The notes beneath the pieces are model-generated. The model saw only the letters and a program-made list of their open reading frames with translations. It made no database searches and was not told the DNA's origin. Positions 31,877 through 41,211 of a stretch of 64,000 nt of DNA are shown here, in pieces. How positions within the stretch are numbered: position 1 is the first letter of the stretch; each line of letters opens with the position of its first letter. This stretch comes from Ignavibacteriales bacterium (GTDB lineage: Bacteria; Bacteroidota; Ignavibacteria; Ignavibacteriales; Ignavibacteriaceae), in contig JADJNX010000006.1 in assembly GCA_016714125.1 (NCBI GenBank), positions 124,001-188,000 on the forward strand, read 5' to 3'. A program made the position numbers and the translations under genes.

Positions 31877-32116
31877 AGGATTTTTTCCATTGTAGACATC
31901 TCTCGAATAATTGAAATGGCCTGGGAAGACCGCACTCCATTTGAAGCACTCGAAATTCAATTTGGATTAAAAGAAAATGATGTGAGGGAGATAATGAGAA
32001 GAGAAATGAAATCTTCAAGTTTTAGGATGTGGCGTGAGCGGGTAGGTGGTAGAAAAACAAAACATCTTTCTCTCCGCTCAGATGACATAAACCGATTTAA
32101 GAGTAAAAATCAGTAG
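31873..32116 (+). CDS. TIGR03643-type small protein; one probable frameshift
   Basis: The conserved body MAWEDRTPFEALEIQFGLKE, followed by MRREMKSSSFRMWRERVGGR and KTKHLSLR, belongs to a small uncharacterised family (TIGR03643). The family normally has about ten more residues in front. These appear as SIVDISRIIE upstream of the MAWED methionine, in the same frame but without a start codon. Removing one T from the T6 run at 31881-31886 joins them to ATG 31873 and gives 80 residues. The N-terminal part has a helix-turn-helix look (FEALEIQFGLKENDVREIMR), which suggests nucleic acid binding, but function is unknown. Confidence 0.75.
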
Positions 32117-32140
32117 TTTTGTTAGAGAAGCCCAAATTGT

Positions 32141-32732
32141 TTACCAGCGCATAAATTTATAAGTAAAAATTAATTGAAGGGACAAATTTCCGTCATCGAT
32201 TTTAGCAAAATTATAATATTTTAGTTCAGCACCTACAGCAAAATGTTTATTGAGTGGGCGCAGGTATGTTGCAGCACCTGAGAAACCAAGGGTAATCTGA
32301 GAACTGCTTGCCTTTGATCCAAATCCATTTCCTCTTGTGTTTAGGAACATGACTCCCGAAGAGAATTTAACTTCCAACTCGGGTAACATTTGCGGGAAAA
32401 CGACCATTGAAAAAAACCGCCAGAAGTGGAATTGAAAACATCGAAATTTCCGCCTTACTTCTCCCAATTCCGGTGAGATTGACCACCTGATCAAGTGAAT
32501 ACAATTGATGATAACCCGTCTCTACCCCAATCCTTAGCAGGTGTTCAGGCTGCCACATTATTCTTAAAGTCCCATTCAATCCATGAAGATTAATATCAGG
32601 CATGTTGAGATCAGTAAGATGATATGAATATCCGGCTCCAACTTCCAGATTAAGTGAATATAGAGAATCTTTAATCTGGGGAGTGGCAATGCCCATCAAG
32701 ATTACAATGAGGAATAACGTCTTTATTAACAT
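32141..32732 (-). CDS. Outer-membrane beta-barrel protein of unknown function; one frameshift
   Basis: A signal peptide (MLIKTLFLIVILMGIATPQ) precedes alternating amphipathic strands such as LEVGAGYSYHLTDLNMP and RIGVETGYHQLYSLDQ. One extra base in the A4 run at 32397-32400 shifts the frame; reading continues as FPQMLPELEVKFSSGVMFLN and ends with a strand LSLQLIFTYKFMRW closing on an aromatic residue, as barrels do. The repaired length is about 196 residues. It lies directly behind the phosphodiesterase lipoprotein gene and another barrel gene on the same strand, so the three are probably one operon. Confidence 0.72.
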
Positions 32733-32735
32733 GAT

Positions 32736-33988
32736 CTACCTTGTATAATGATAGTATGCAACAAGTGACGGATAATTTGTAAGAATCCCATTAAATTTTC
32801 CCTCCGTAAGGAAGCTTTCGATAAAAGCCGGGTCGTCCATTGTCCAAACGAAGGCACCTCTTCCCTCATTTTGAAGCTCCATAACAGTTGAAGTCTGAGT
32901 TCCGAGAGTCCACCGAGGCGCCCAATATATTGAATTTGCCCTTCGAACTGAATTAACATCGAGTTCACAGAGTGTTGGGATTGTGCTAAAATCTTTCATA
33001 TTAATGAGATTTGTCAACTTATCTTCAGATGGAATTCCAATAACAATCTGAATATCTCTTTTCTTTATTGACCCTCTTTTAAGCATCTCCTTAACGATCT
33101 CAGTGACAATCGGGATTTCATTACGAGAAGATTTTAGATCGAGCCAAACAATCGAAAGAGAAGTTTCTTCAATAATTAATGTAAGAGCATCGATTAATGT
33201 GGGATTTTTTCACCATTTTTTAAGGTAATATAAGCGCTGATAAGAGGCCAGGTGAATTGTTCAATATTCCCCCATAACACACCTTTTTGAGTTGTTCTTA
33301 GATTAATATCATTATCGTGATAAATAAAGGGGACACCATCACTGCTGAGTTTGACATCAATCTCAACACCATTGGCACCATATCCTTCAGCTTGTTTTAG
33401 TATCTCCAGAGTATTTTCCGATACACCGAGATAGTCCGAGTTTCTGCCACCTCCACGGTGAGCAAGAATATGAAATTTTGTCTGTTTAACAAAATCACTA
33501 AATGGACGCAAAAACTTGAGGATAACTTCCGTATTTTTGGGTTGGTTGCCGTTACCAAAAGAACCTCTCAGGATTATTTCACCACTTGTCGAATCCTTCT
33601 GAAGGAGTCTTGTCCCTCCCTCAACTTTGGAAATTTGCATCCCCACAGCACCCGTTTCTGTGCTTGTCCTGAATCTCCAATACCCTTCAAAATAGAATAC
33701 AGAATCAAGAACTCCTCCTTGTAAAACTGCGTATCCACCATTTTTTGAAGAAAAAATTGAGAGAGTATTTTTATTCCACTTTAAAACCACCTGTTTGCCA
33801 AAAACTGAAGCACCGGATTCTACTGTGTAAATCCCTTCCATCCAGGGTTTTGGTTTATTTGGAACAGGATCCGTTGAACCAAGAACACCGGAGGGATCAA
33901 CAATCGGGTATTGTACCTCAACACTATTTTCGCATGATGAAAGGAGAAATGAGACTCCCAAACAGAGGAGAAATATTACTTTTTTCAT
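32736..33988 (-). CDS. Glycerophosphodiester phosphodiesterase lipoprotein; one frameshift
   Basis: The N-terminus has a lipobox (FLLSSCEN). Residues about 30-170 form a beta-rich domain of unknown role. The GDPD barrel follows with FHILAHRGGG, SENTLEILKQAEGYGANGVE, IDVKLSSDGVPFIYHDNDI, the metal and catalytic residues of the family being present. One C is missing in the run at 33201-33203; the protein then continues as TLIDALTLIIEETSLSIVWL and ends GILTNYPSLVAYYHYTR (about 417 residues). It should hydrolyse glycerophosphodiesters to glycerol-3-phosphate and an alcohol in the cell envelope. It overlaps the upstream barrel gene by four bases. Confidence 0.87.
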
Positions 33989-34695
33989 AAATTAAAACTA
34001 AAAATAAATTCAGGAAGCAGGAAAAATCGGTCGAAAGTTGAGAATCCGGCCCAGAGGGGATAATAAAAGCGGGCGTAATTTGCTTTAAATCCGATCACTA
34101 CAAAGTTCTCTTTCCAGAGAGGTTGCTCGATATAAACTCCAACAGAATATCCCGCCATTGTCCGGTATGAGTTTACTGTATGTACATCTCCATTTCGGGT
34201 CGATTGGGTTAAAATAAGCATCATCTCAGATTTTACACTGACACTGAAGTTGGGGAAAGTATAACCCACAGTGATATTGGGCGATAGATTCCAGCCATCC
34301 ATTCCTGTATCAAAACCGTAACTTTTCAGACGCCCAAACCAGAATCCCAAATCTGTCCCTACTGATAATTTGAAATCCCCAAAATCATGATTCCAGTTTA
34401 GCCCTGATGAAAAGTTGAACGTTAGGTAATTTGATTCAATAAAACCTTGAGCAAGAATATTATCAATAATGCCAACTTTTATTCTGTAAGTAAAAAGAGG
34501 TGACAAAAATGCATCATCGGTTTCGATTACATCTTCAGGAAGTTTGGTGGAGCTTAATCCAATATTGTGAATCACTTCACCTGATTTAAGAGAACGAGGG
34601 AGATGGAAGGAATTATTTGTAATCGTCGTAGTTTGGGGTAAAGCAGGGCAAATGTAAAACACTAAAACCAGGAGGACAATTTTAAATGTTTTCAA
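33985..34695 (-). CDS. Outer-membrane barrel-like protein of unknown function
   Basis: The 236-residue product has a signal peptide (MKTFKIVLLVLVFYICPALP) and repeated amphipathic strands, for example NYLTFNFSSGLNWNHDFGDF and NITVGYTFPNFSVSVKSEMM, and ends with a strand rich in aromatic residues (FLLPEFIFSFNL). No named family is recognised. It is the first gene of a probable three-gene minus-strand operon with the phosphodiesterase lipoprotein and a second barrel. A shared role in the outer membrane is inferred from arrangement only. Confidence 0.7.
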   Translation of the reverse strand: MKTFKIVLLVLVFYICPALPQTTTITNNSFHLPRSLKSGEVIHNIGLSSTKLPEDVIETDDAFLSPLFTYRIKVGIIDNILAQGFIESNYLTFNFSSGLNWNHDFGDFKLSVGTDLGFWFGRLKSYGFDTGMDGWNLSPNITVGYTFPNFSVSVKSEMMLILTQSTRNGDVHTVNSYRTMAGYSVGVYIEQPLWKENFVVIGFKANYARFYYPLWAGFSTFDRFFLLPEFIFSFNL

Positions 34696-35050
34696 TTGGT
34701 CAAAATATTCATTTAGTGTTAATTCAAAGATTGATTTAAAGGAAATCTCTTTTAATCGTCAAAAGCAAAAACAATTTAACAAAAGTATGAATGTATATCA
34801 ATACGGAAACTTATTCCTTGGCAGGTGACTTGCATGCCTGGAGTTTTGCACTTCTATTCATATTCAGTACTTATTGACAGTTTTGTAATCCGAAATCCGT
34901 CCGGATGCAAAGATCGAAACCATTAAACCTTATCAATTATTTAAGCTTTCTTTCCACTCGCTATTTGCAACCTTCTTGTCAAAAAGTTTTGTTATTCTAT
35001 TAACACTTTAAACTTCAACTTACTTATAATAAGTTTAGAAAGAGCGACAA
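34696..35050. other. 355-base gap between divergent genes with a sigma-54 promoter
   Basis: Apart from the sigma-54-type site at 34819-34834 there is no protein gene. The 216 bases from that site to the CIA30 start are AT-rich and could be an untranslated leader or a small RNA. Confidence 0.55.
34819..34834 (+). promoter_or_regulatory. sigma-54 (-24/-12) promoter upstream of the CIA30 gene
   Basis: TGGCAGGTGACTTGCA has GG at 34820-34821 and GC at 34832-34833, 12 bases apart, with the full TTGCA of the -12 element. It points toward the CIA30 gene 217 bases away. By sequence it is the better of the two sigma-54 sites in the window. Confidence 0.7.
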
Positions 35051-35605
35051 ATGAATTTTCTTTCAATTATACTTGCAGCAATGATTATGAATAACTCTAT
35101 ACTACTTAACGAAGACAACATTTTGCTCAATGCATCATTAATGAAAACAGAGAACCAGTGGCGCATAGTAAATGATGGTGTAATGGGTGGATTAAGTTCC
35201 TCAAAAACTACTATTAAAGATAGTAAAATAGTTTTCAGTGGAAATGTTTCTTTAGAAAATAATGGCGGATTTGCTTCGCTAAGAAGCCCGGTAAAAGATT
35301 ACGATTTTTCTGAATTCTCGGGAATTGAATTAAAACTTAAAACCGATGGCAAGCGTTACAGCATATCAATGAAGGAGACTTCATACTTTAACGGATATTT
35401 TTATACTATTTCATTTGAAACAAAGAAAGATGAGTACATCATTGTCCGGATTACTTTTAATCAGTTGAAACTTTATTACTTTGGGAATGAAACCAACTCG
35501 AAAAATAAAATTCCTCTGGATAACATCAAAGAAATTTCTTTATTGATTGGTGATAAACAGGAAGGTGGTTTTATTACTGAGGTTGATTATATAAAACTAT
35601 ACTGA
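35051..35605 (+). CDS. CIA30 family protein
   Basis: The 184-residue protein shows the CIA30 (complex I intermediate-associated protein 30) pattern: WRIVNDGVMGGLSSSKTTIK near residue 35, then NNGGFASLRSPVKDYDFSEF and ISLLIGDKQEGGFITEVDYI. The fold is a galactose-binding-like jelly roll. Bacterial members are uncharacterised and unlikely to assemble complex I. The N-terminus (MNFLSIILAAMIMNNSILL) may be a signal peptide. The gene stands alone behind a sigma-54-type promoter with a long leader. Confidence 0.85.
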   Translation: MNFLSIILAAMIMNNSILLNEDNILLNASLMKTENQWRIVNDGVMGGLSSSKTTIKDSKIVFSGNVSLENNGGFASLRSPVKDYDFSEFSGIELKLKTDGKRYSISMKETSYFNGYFYTISFETKKDEYIIVRITFNQLKLYYFGNETNSKNKIPLDNIKEISLLIGDKQEGGFITEVDYIKLY

Positions 35606-35708
35606 TTAAATTCAAATATATTTAACAATAATTATTATAGAAATGAATCGGGAGCGCTATCACGGAATTTAAAACAAAAAACCCGCCACAAGGACGGGTA
35701 ATTTTGTC

Positions 35709-35790
35709 GGCTCCGTCCCGATTCCTCGGGAAACCTGTGCCAACCCTTCGGTTAACAGCCGTCCCGACCAGTCGGGAGAGCTATCACGGA
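35709..35790 (-). pseudogene. Degenerate tRNA-Asn copy with hairpin insertions
   Basis: The anticodon-arm segment CAACCCTTCGGTTAACAGCC (35741-35760) is identical to that of the intact tRNA-Asn, and the acceptor ends GGCTCCG and GAGCTATCACGGA are recognisable. The D and T arms are replaced by GTCCCGATTCCTCGGGA and GTCCCGACCAGTCGGGA, two palindromic hairpins. It cannot form a tRNA. Shorter remnants with the same palindrome lie at 35923-35955 (GTCCCGATTCATCGGGAGAG) and 35645-35668. Confidence 0.75.
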
Positions 35791-35799
35791 ATTTAAAAC

Positions 35800-35822
35800 A
35801 AAAAACCCGCCACAAGGACGGG
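35800..35822 (-). terminator. Terminator of tRNA-Asn
   Basis: On the minus strand ACCCGTCC-TTGT-GGCGGGT is followed by T6. It lies 12 bases after the tRNA. An identical copy at 35676-35698 belongs to the duplicated block. Confidence 0.8.
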
Positions 35823-35834
35823 TAATTTTGTCGG

Positions 35835-35906
35835 CTCCGCGAGCAGGACTCGAACTTGCAACCCTTCGGTTAACAGCCGAATGCTCCACCATTGAGCTAT
35901 CGCGGA
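35835..35906 (-). tRNA. tRNA-Asn (anticodon GTT)
   Basis: Read on the minus strand, the acceptor arms TCCGCGA and TCGCGGA pair fully. The D arm is GCTC-AATGGTG-GAGC, the anticodon arm TTCGG-CTGTTAA-CCGAA gives GTT, and the T arm is GCAAG-TTCGAGT-CCTGC with one A-C mismatch. The discriminator base is G and CCA is not encoded (CCG follows). Length is 72. Confidence 0.95.
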
Positions 35907-36176
35907 ATGTTTTGCTTCTTTAACAGTCGTCCCGATTCATCGGGAGAGCTATCTAGGAATGTTTTCATTTTAAAAGTTTTTCACAAAACAATTTCAAAAT
36001 GAGCTACAAATATAAGCAAATTTCATATTGCTGTCAATAACAATTTAAAAAATTAAATTATTTTTCATTAGTCTTGTAAATCTCCCTAAAAATAGAGAAA
36101 TTCAATTGTGGTTTTGAGATATTATTTTTCTCACCGCAGATAGTTAAGCTCGTTTAAAAATTAACAGGATTTCAAT

Positions 36177-36539
36177 ATGCAGAGTGATTATTTAATCCGT
36201 GCAATGATGTCAAAACTTGCCACAGATTCAAAATTTGTGGGGGTATTCATGATGATTACCGGTGCATTGATCTGTCTTTCCATAGTGGGATTGCCATTAG
36301 GGATTCCCTACATATTTGCCGGAATGAGGGCAAAAGAGGGAGGGTCTCAAATTGAACAATATGTCCTTTCCAATAACAATTCAATTAAAACATCCGCATA
36401 CGAAAACTATCAGAAGCATTTTTTCATTCTTAAAGTGCTTTATATCGTTGGATTTATCGGTGCGATATTAGGGTTAATTTTTATCTTCTTCATACTTTAC
36501 GCATTTGTAAGAGGATTAGGACCGGCGGGGGTACGTTGA
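36177..36539 (+). CDS. DUF5362-type small membrane protein
   Basis: The 120-residue protein starts MQSDYLIRAMMSKLATDSKF and has two hydrophobic pairs: FMMITGALICLSIVGLPLGI with YIFAGMRAKEGG, and a C-terminal helix ILKVLYIVGFIGAILGLIFI. It is clearly related to the next gene, sharing Y(L/I)..A..SKL, the GMRA(K)E motif and the helix layout, so the two arose by tandem duplication. Function is unknown. The genes are one base apart and end at a shared terminator. Confidence 0.8.
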   Translation: MQSDYLIRAMMSKLATDSKFVGVFMMITGALICLSIVGLPLGIPYIFAGMRAKEGGSQIEQYVLSNNNSIKTSAYENYQKHFFILKVLYIVGFIGAILGLIFIFFILYAFVRGLGPAGVR

Positions 36540-36540
36540 T

Positions 36541-36906
36541 ATGGAAAATGATTATTTAGAAAAAAGTGCAGTTAGCAAACTTGGTTCCGAGGCAAAAACG
36601 GTTGGGGTTCTCAATATTATTGTTGGAGTTCTTAACTGCCTGACCATAACAGGTATCATTACCGGAGTACTTTATATTATTACCGGAATGAAGGCGAGGG
36701 AAGCCGGTGACCGCTTCCAAAACTATTCAGCGTTTAATGATGAGGCAGAAGAATTTCGGGCACTCGAAAGCCTTGGAAAGTATTTTCAATGGATGAAAAT
36801 CACAATAATAGTCAGCCTTGTGGTTATGATTATTGCAATTATCCTCTCGTTAGTTGTGGAATCTCCCGGGCTCTACCCTGGTAACTCTACTTACCGCTCC
36901 CTTTAA
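36541..36906 (+). CDS. DUF5362-type small membrane protein, tandem paralogue
   Basis: The 121-residue protein (MENDYLEKSAVSKLGSEAKT) repeats the plan of its upstream neighbour: a first membrane pair around GVLNCLTITGIITGVLYIIT, the GMKAREAG motif, a soluble segment, and the C-terminal helix MKITIIVSLVVMIIAIILSL. Start codon ATG follows the previous stop by one base, indicating translational coupling. No enzyme motif is present. Confidence 0.8.
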   Translation: MENDYLEKSAVSKLGSEAKTVGVLNIIVGVLNCLTITGIITGVLYIITGMKAREAGDRFQNYSAFNDEAEEFRALESLGKYFQWMKITIIVSLVVMIIAIILSLVVESPGLYPGNSTYRSL

Positions 36907-36912
36907 AATAAA

Positions 36913-36942
36913 AGAGGCTGATCCATAAGGGTCAGCCTCTTC
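36913..36942 (+). terminator. Rho-independent terminator after the DUF5362 pair
   Basis: GAGGCTGA and TCAGCCTC form a perfect eight-base stem around TCCATAAGGG, followed by TTCTT. The T tract is interrupted but the stem is strong. Confidence 0.8.
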
Positions 36943-37177
36943 TTCATTTCACTTCACATCGGAGTTCAAAAAAATGACACTCCGGCCTGCTGTCCTTACT
37001 TAATCATTCATTCATCAGATATTCACAATTGACATCACCGCCGGAGCATCGGGAGAGATTTTAAACTCACTTAAAGATTAAACATCTTCGATGCTAAATT
37101 AAGTTCCTGTAACAAAAAATATCAACAAAAGTTAAACACAATTTGATTATTTCGCTGAAGTGTAGTAATTTTGAAGA

Positions 37178-38101
37178 ATGAAAGATTCACTTCAATACCC
37201 AATTAATGTGGTTTCAAAACTCACCGGTCTCTCTTCACATCTAATTAGAGCGTGGGAGAAAAGATATAATGCTGTTGAGCCTTCAAGGACTGACACAAAC
37301 AGACGGGTTTATTCCGACGAGGCAGTTGAGAAGTTAAAACTGTTAAAACTTCTAACCTCAAAAGGGTATTCCATCGGGAATATTGCCTCGCTCACAGGGT
37401 CAAAACTGAAAGAAATGTTGGGTCATCCTGAACTGATGACTCATCTGCCTGATGTTCAGCCTCGTCATGAAGGAGATATTATCACCCGATGTATTAAGAT
37501 CATCGAAGAGTATGATTCACAACGCCTTGAGAGTGAACTGATTAAAGCTTCTCTCCAATTTACCCCCATTGAACTTTTTGACAAGGTTATCACTCCTTTG
37601 ATGCATAAAACAGGTGATCTTTGGCGAGTTGGAAAGTTGAGACCGGCACATGAACACCTCGCACTTGAGACCATTAAAAGATTTATGCGCGGGATTCAGG
37701 CGGGGTTTTCGATACATGCATCAGCTCCCATTATGGTAATCTGTTCCCCTGTGAACCAGTTGCACGATCTCGGAGCTTATATGAGTTCATTTGCGGCAGT
37801 TTCTGAGGGGTGGAGAACTGTTTTTCTTGGTTCCAATCTCCCTGCAGAAGATATTGCTGCTGCATCCCTTAGAGTGAATGCAAAAGCAATTGCTTTGAGT
37901 ATTGTTTATCCAGATGATGATCCCATTCTTTCATCTGATATCCAAAAGATGGGAATACTTGTCCCAAAGAATATCAGATTAATTTTTGGCGGGCAGTCAG
38001 TTTATGGTTATAAAAAGGAAATTGATGGAATTAATGGAATAATTGCAGGAAACATGACTGCACTGCGGAATGTAATGCACTCTATAAGGAAGAAGAAATA
38101 G
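37178..38101 (+). CDS. MerR-type regulator with B12-binding domain (CarH-like)
   Basis: Residues 8-75 are a MerR winged helix (INVVSKLTGLSSHLIRAWEK, TDTNRRVYSDEAVEKL). Residues about 95-180 are the four-helix bundle that caps cobalamin, and about 183-300 the Rossmann-like B12 domain with HDLGAYMSS and FGGQSVYG. This is the layout of CarH, a light-sensing repressor of carotenoid genes that uses adenosylcobalamin. The lower ligand histidine is kept (QLHDLG), but the bundle motif reads LWRVGKL where Thermus CarH has a Trp-His pair, so the histidine that ligates cobalt after light is Arg. A carotenoid operon starts 12 kb downstream and a photolyase gene 4.5 kb downstream, which suggests a light or redox regulator. 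Confidence 0.87.
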   Translation: MKDSLQYPINVVSKLTGLSSHLIRAWEKRYNAVEPSRTDTNRRVYSDEAVEKLKLLKLLTSKGYSIGNIASLTGSKLKEMLGHPELMTHLPDVQPRHEGDIITRCIKIIEEYDSQRLESELIKASLQFTPIELFDKVITPLMHKTGDLWRVGKLRPAHEHLALETIKRFMRGIQAGFSIHASAPIMVICSPVNQLHDLGAYMSSFAAVSEGWRTVFLGSNLPAEDIAAASLRVNAKAIALSIVYPDDDPILSSDIQKMGILVPKNIRLIFGGQSVYGYKKEIDGINGIIAGNMTALRNVMHSIRKKK

Positions 38102-38122
38102 CCTAAACCACCGAATAAGGGT

Positions 38123-40577
38123 TCATATCAAAATAATTCTTACATCTTTGTGTTTTCCTTTTTGGCGGAAAACTCTGTAGGCGTGGGCGATGGTGTCTCT
38201 AAGGATTGAGGCTGAGGGGTCAATTGATCGAGAGGTTTTGATTAACATCTGAAAACGAAACTCGTTTTTTATTTTTGCGAGAAGTGCTGCTGATGGGGGT
38301 AGAATTGAGACTGCACGATTGTAGTTAAACATCTCTTTATAAAGATCGATCAGAGTTTCACTGGCTTTGCGGGGGTCTTTATCCTTGGTTTCGGCAAGGC
38401 AGAGATTAGCAAAAGGTGGATAATTTCTGAATTCCCTGCTTTGAACATCTCGCGCAAAAAATCCATGATAGTCGTTATTCATTATGAATTTCATCAGTGG
38501 ATGTCCACTGTCGCACGTCTGGATCATTACTTCACCCGGGAGGATACTTCTTCCGGCTCTTCCACTCACTTGCGTGAGCATCTGAAATGTTCTTTCCTCC
38601 GCTCTGAAGTCGGGCATCCAAAGACTTGATTCAGCAGAAATTACACCCACAAGAGTTACGCGAGGGAAATCGAGTCCCTTTGAGACCATTTGTGTCCCTA
38701 CCAAAATATCAATCTCTCCATCCCTGAACTTATTTAGCGTTTCGCCGAGTTTCCCTTTTTCGGAGATGGTGTCCGAATCAATTCTTTCGATTATTGCTGA
38801 AGGAAAATAAGCTTGAAGTTCATCTTCAACCCTCTCGGTTCCCGTGCCAAAAAGTTTGATGTTTTTTGATCCACACATACTGCATGCTTTAGGCATCGGC
38901 TTTATTGCATTACAATAGTGGCACTTCAGATTGTTGCTTTTAATGTGATATACCATTCCGACCGAACAATTTTCACATTTTTCGAGGTGCGCACATTCAA
39001 CACAATAAACCTGTGTTGCAAATCCGCGACGGTTTTGAAGAAGGATTACACCTTCGTTTTTTTTGATTCTTTCGTCGATTGCAGAAAGGAGCATTTTTGA
39101 AAAAACATTCTCCATCTCCCCTTTCTTTTTCATCTCGGTTGTATTTACGAGAACAAGTTTTGGAAGTTTTGCTCCATCCACCCTTTCGGGAAGTTCGAGC
39201 AGAGTATATTTTCCATTGTTTGTATTGTGCATTGACTCGATGGAGGGGGTTGCGGAGCCCAGGACAACAGGGCAGTTACACTCCTTCGCCAGTACAATTG
39301 CGGCATCCCTTGCATGATATTTGGGAGGGTATTCAGCTTGTTTATAGCTTGAATCATGCTCTTCATCAACAATTATCAATCCGATATTCTTCATGGGTGA
39401 AAAAGAGTGCAGATCTTGCGCCTGTTACAACTTTACAGGCTCCGGAAGCGATCCGCATCCATGCATCATGTCTTTCACCGGGTGACACCCTGCTGTGGAT
39501 AACTGCCACCTTGTCACCAAAATTCACTGTTAAGCGGGCGGTCATCTGAGGAGTGAGGGAGATTTCAGGCACCAGCAAAAGGCAGTTTTCATTTTGTTAC
39601 AACGCCTTTTTTATAAGCTCAATGTAAACCTGAGTTTTACCACTTCCCGTAACACCATGCAGTAAAAATGTCTTAAAACTTTTGGTGGTGATGTGTTCGG
39701 AAACCGTTTCAATTACATTTTCCTGATCTTTGGTAAGTTTAATGTCCTTAAGAGTTTCGGTATAAGTTTCGTGATAAACCCTTTCAACAACCTTTTCATA
39801 AAACTCAACAAGACCTTTTTCAGCAAGGGAATTAAGAGCCGAAGATGAGATGTTTGCCAGCTTCAGCAGTTTTGCCGTTGGTGCCTCTTTTGTGCGAAAT
39901 GAGGCAAGTTTGAGAAGCAGCGCCACCTGTTTTGGCGACCGTTTTTCGATCTCTGGAATGATGGCATAAATCTCTTCAAGGGGGAGAGCAAGTTTCACAA
40001 ATCGTTCAGTTTTTGTTCTAACCCGCGGTTTTGCAAGTCCATCCTCAATTGTTAAAATCCCCTCCTGTTCCATTTTTTTAAGTGGAACGAGGATAGATTT
40101 TACACCTGTCAGATTTTGCAATTGTTTTACGGTGTATTTATCCTTTTTGAGGAGGAGTTCCATCACTTTATAGCGACTTGTGTTCCTGTTTTTTTCATTT
40201 TCAATGAATTTGGAGATTGTTTCCTTATCGGAATATACCTGTTTTTCCGATTGGATTGAAGTGCCGTAAGGGTCGGTAAGTTTAACAGCTTCGCCAAGTG
40301 AACTGAGGTAATAGGATGAAAGCCATTGAAAAAACTTCAGTTTCTTTTTATCAAAAACGGGGTGTTTGTCGAGGATTCTGACGATTTTTTTGATTTTATC
40401 AAGTTCAGTTTCTGGTGGGGTGTTGCTGATAGAGACAATAAATCCGGTCAGGGTTCTTTGTCCAAAGGGTGCCACTACCCGTTTCCCGATTTCCACCTCC
40501 TCATACAAGTCCATCGGGACTGAGTAAGAAAAGAGGGAATCAACGGGAAGCGGGAAAGCGACTTCTATAAATTTCAT
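38123..40577 (-). CDS. priA: Primosomal protein N' (PriA helicase); one frameshift and one in-frame stop
   Basis: PriA restarts stalled replication forks. The N-terminal DNA-binding part opens MKFIEVAFPLPVDSLFSYSV. The helicase motor has Walker A HGVTGSGKTQVY, the DEEH box in IIVDEEHDSSYKQ, and motifs LGSATPSIES and VSGRAGRS. The zinc sites are CVECAHLEKCENC and CHYCNAIKPMPKACSMC. The frame is interrupted by TAA at 39597-39599 (codon 327, just after IELIKKAL), where homologues would have a Glu-like residue, and by one extra base in the A5 run at 39400-39404. Both sides are fully conserved. Repaired length is about 817 residues. Because every motif is intact, read error is more likely than loss of this core gene. 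Confidence 0.88.
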
Positions 40578-40602
40578 TGAGTCATTTATGAGTGAAAATC
40601 AC

Positions 40603-41154
40603 TCATTGTTTCATTTTTTTCTCAAAGAAGGGGACAAGGTCTTTTTTGCTTTGTGGTTTTTTGCTGATCATTTCAAAGATCAGTTTTTTTTCATCTTTTG
40701 GCCAAATAATTCTTGTATAATCCGGTTTTTTAATCAGGGTGCCGTTGGTAAAACCCACGGAATCTTTGTTCATGCTGGTGTAATAATAATATTCACCGTC
40801 AAACTGGATCGATTCAACATTTCTGATCGAAGTGAAGGAAAAATTAACCGAGCCGGACAGTTTTTTGTTAACTACATCCAATTCGGTACCAATAACTTTT
40901 CTACCAAATTCAGCCATGTAACCAAGGAACTCATCTTTTTGAAAATAGATGTCCCAAAGGATAGTGGTATCCTGCTCAAGTTCTTTATTTCCGGGGGCAT
41001 CGGAATAGATTCCTTCAGCAAAAAGTGTGGCAACGCCGGAAGTGTCGGAGTTTTTATTAATCGTTATCTCATATCTCATTTTTTCAACGAGCAGGCAGCC
41101 CTGAGCGGTGATTAGCAGAAGGATTATTGAGGGGATCAAAAGAAATTTTTTCAT
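40603..41154 (-). CDS. Lipoprotein of unknown function
   Basis: The 183-residue product has a lipoprotein signal (MKKFLLIPSIILLLITAQGC, Cys at 20). The mature part is mixed alpha/beta with an immunoglobulin-like strand pattern (MRYEITINKNSDTSGVATLF, SGSVNFSFTSIRNVESIQF, GEYYYYTSMN) and a basic tail. No family is recognised. It lies between lysA and priA on the same strand, 25 bases before priA begins on that strand, but it has its own promoter space of about 57 bases. Confidence 0.75.
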   Translation of the reverse strand: MKKFLLIPSIILLLITAQGCLLVEKMRYEITINKNSDTSGVATLFAEGIYSDAPGNKELEQDTTILWDIYFQKDEFLGYMAEFGRKVIGTELDVVNKKLSGSVNFSFTSIRNVESIQFDGEYYYYTSMNKDSVGFTNGTLIKKPDYTRIIWPKDEKKLIFEMISKKPQSKKDLVPFFEKKMKQ

Positions 41155-41211
41155 TTTTTACCGGTTTTATTGTCAATTTTCTTGAATATTATCTTTACAA
41201 TTTAAACAAAT

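Larger units (their letters stand above)
35656..35839 (-). repeat. 124-base tandem duplication of the tRNA-Asn 3' region and terminator
   Basis: A 60-base block beginning GCTATCACGGAATTTAAAAC and ending GTCGGCTCCG occurs at 35656-35715 and again at 35780-35839, 124 bases apart. Each block contains a terminator hairpin for the minus strand and the first bases of a tRNA-Asn 3' end. Only the second copy continues into an intact tRNA. Confidence 0.85.

Noticed and set aside
40588..41115. 175-codon plus-strand frame opposite the lipoprotein gene
   Set aside because: The minus-strand frame has a proper lipoprotein signal, ribosome site and operon neighbours; the opposite frame is Phe-rich and family-less.
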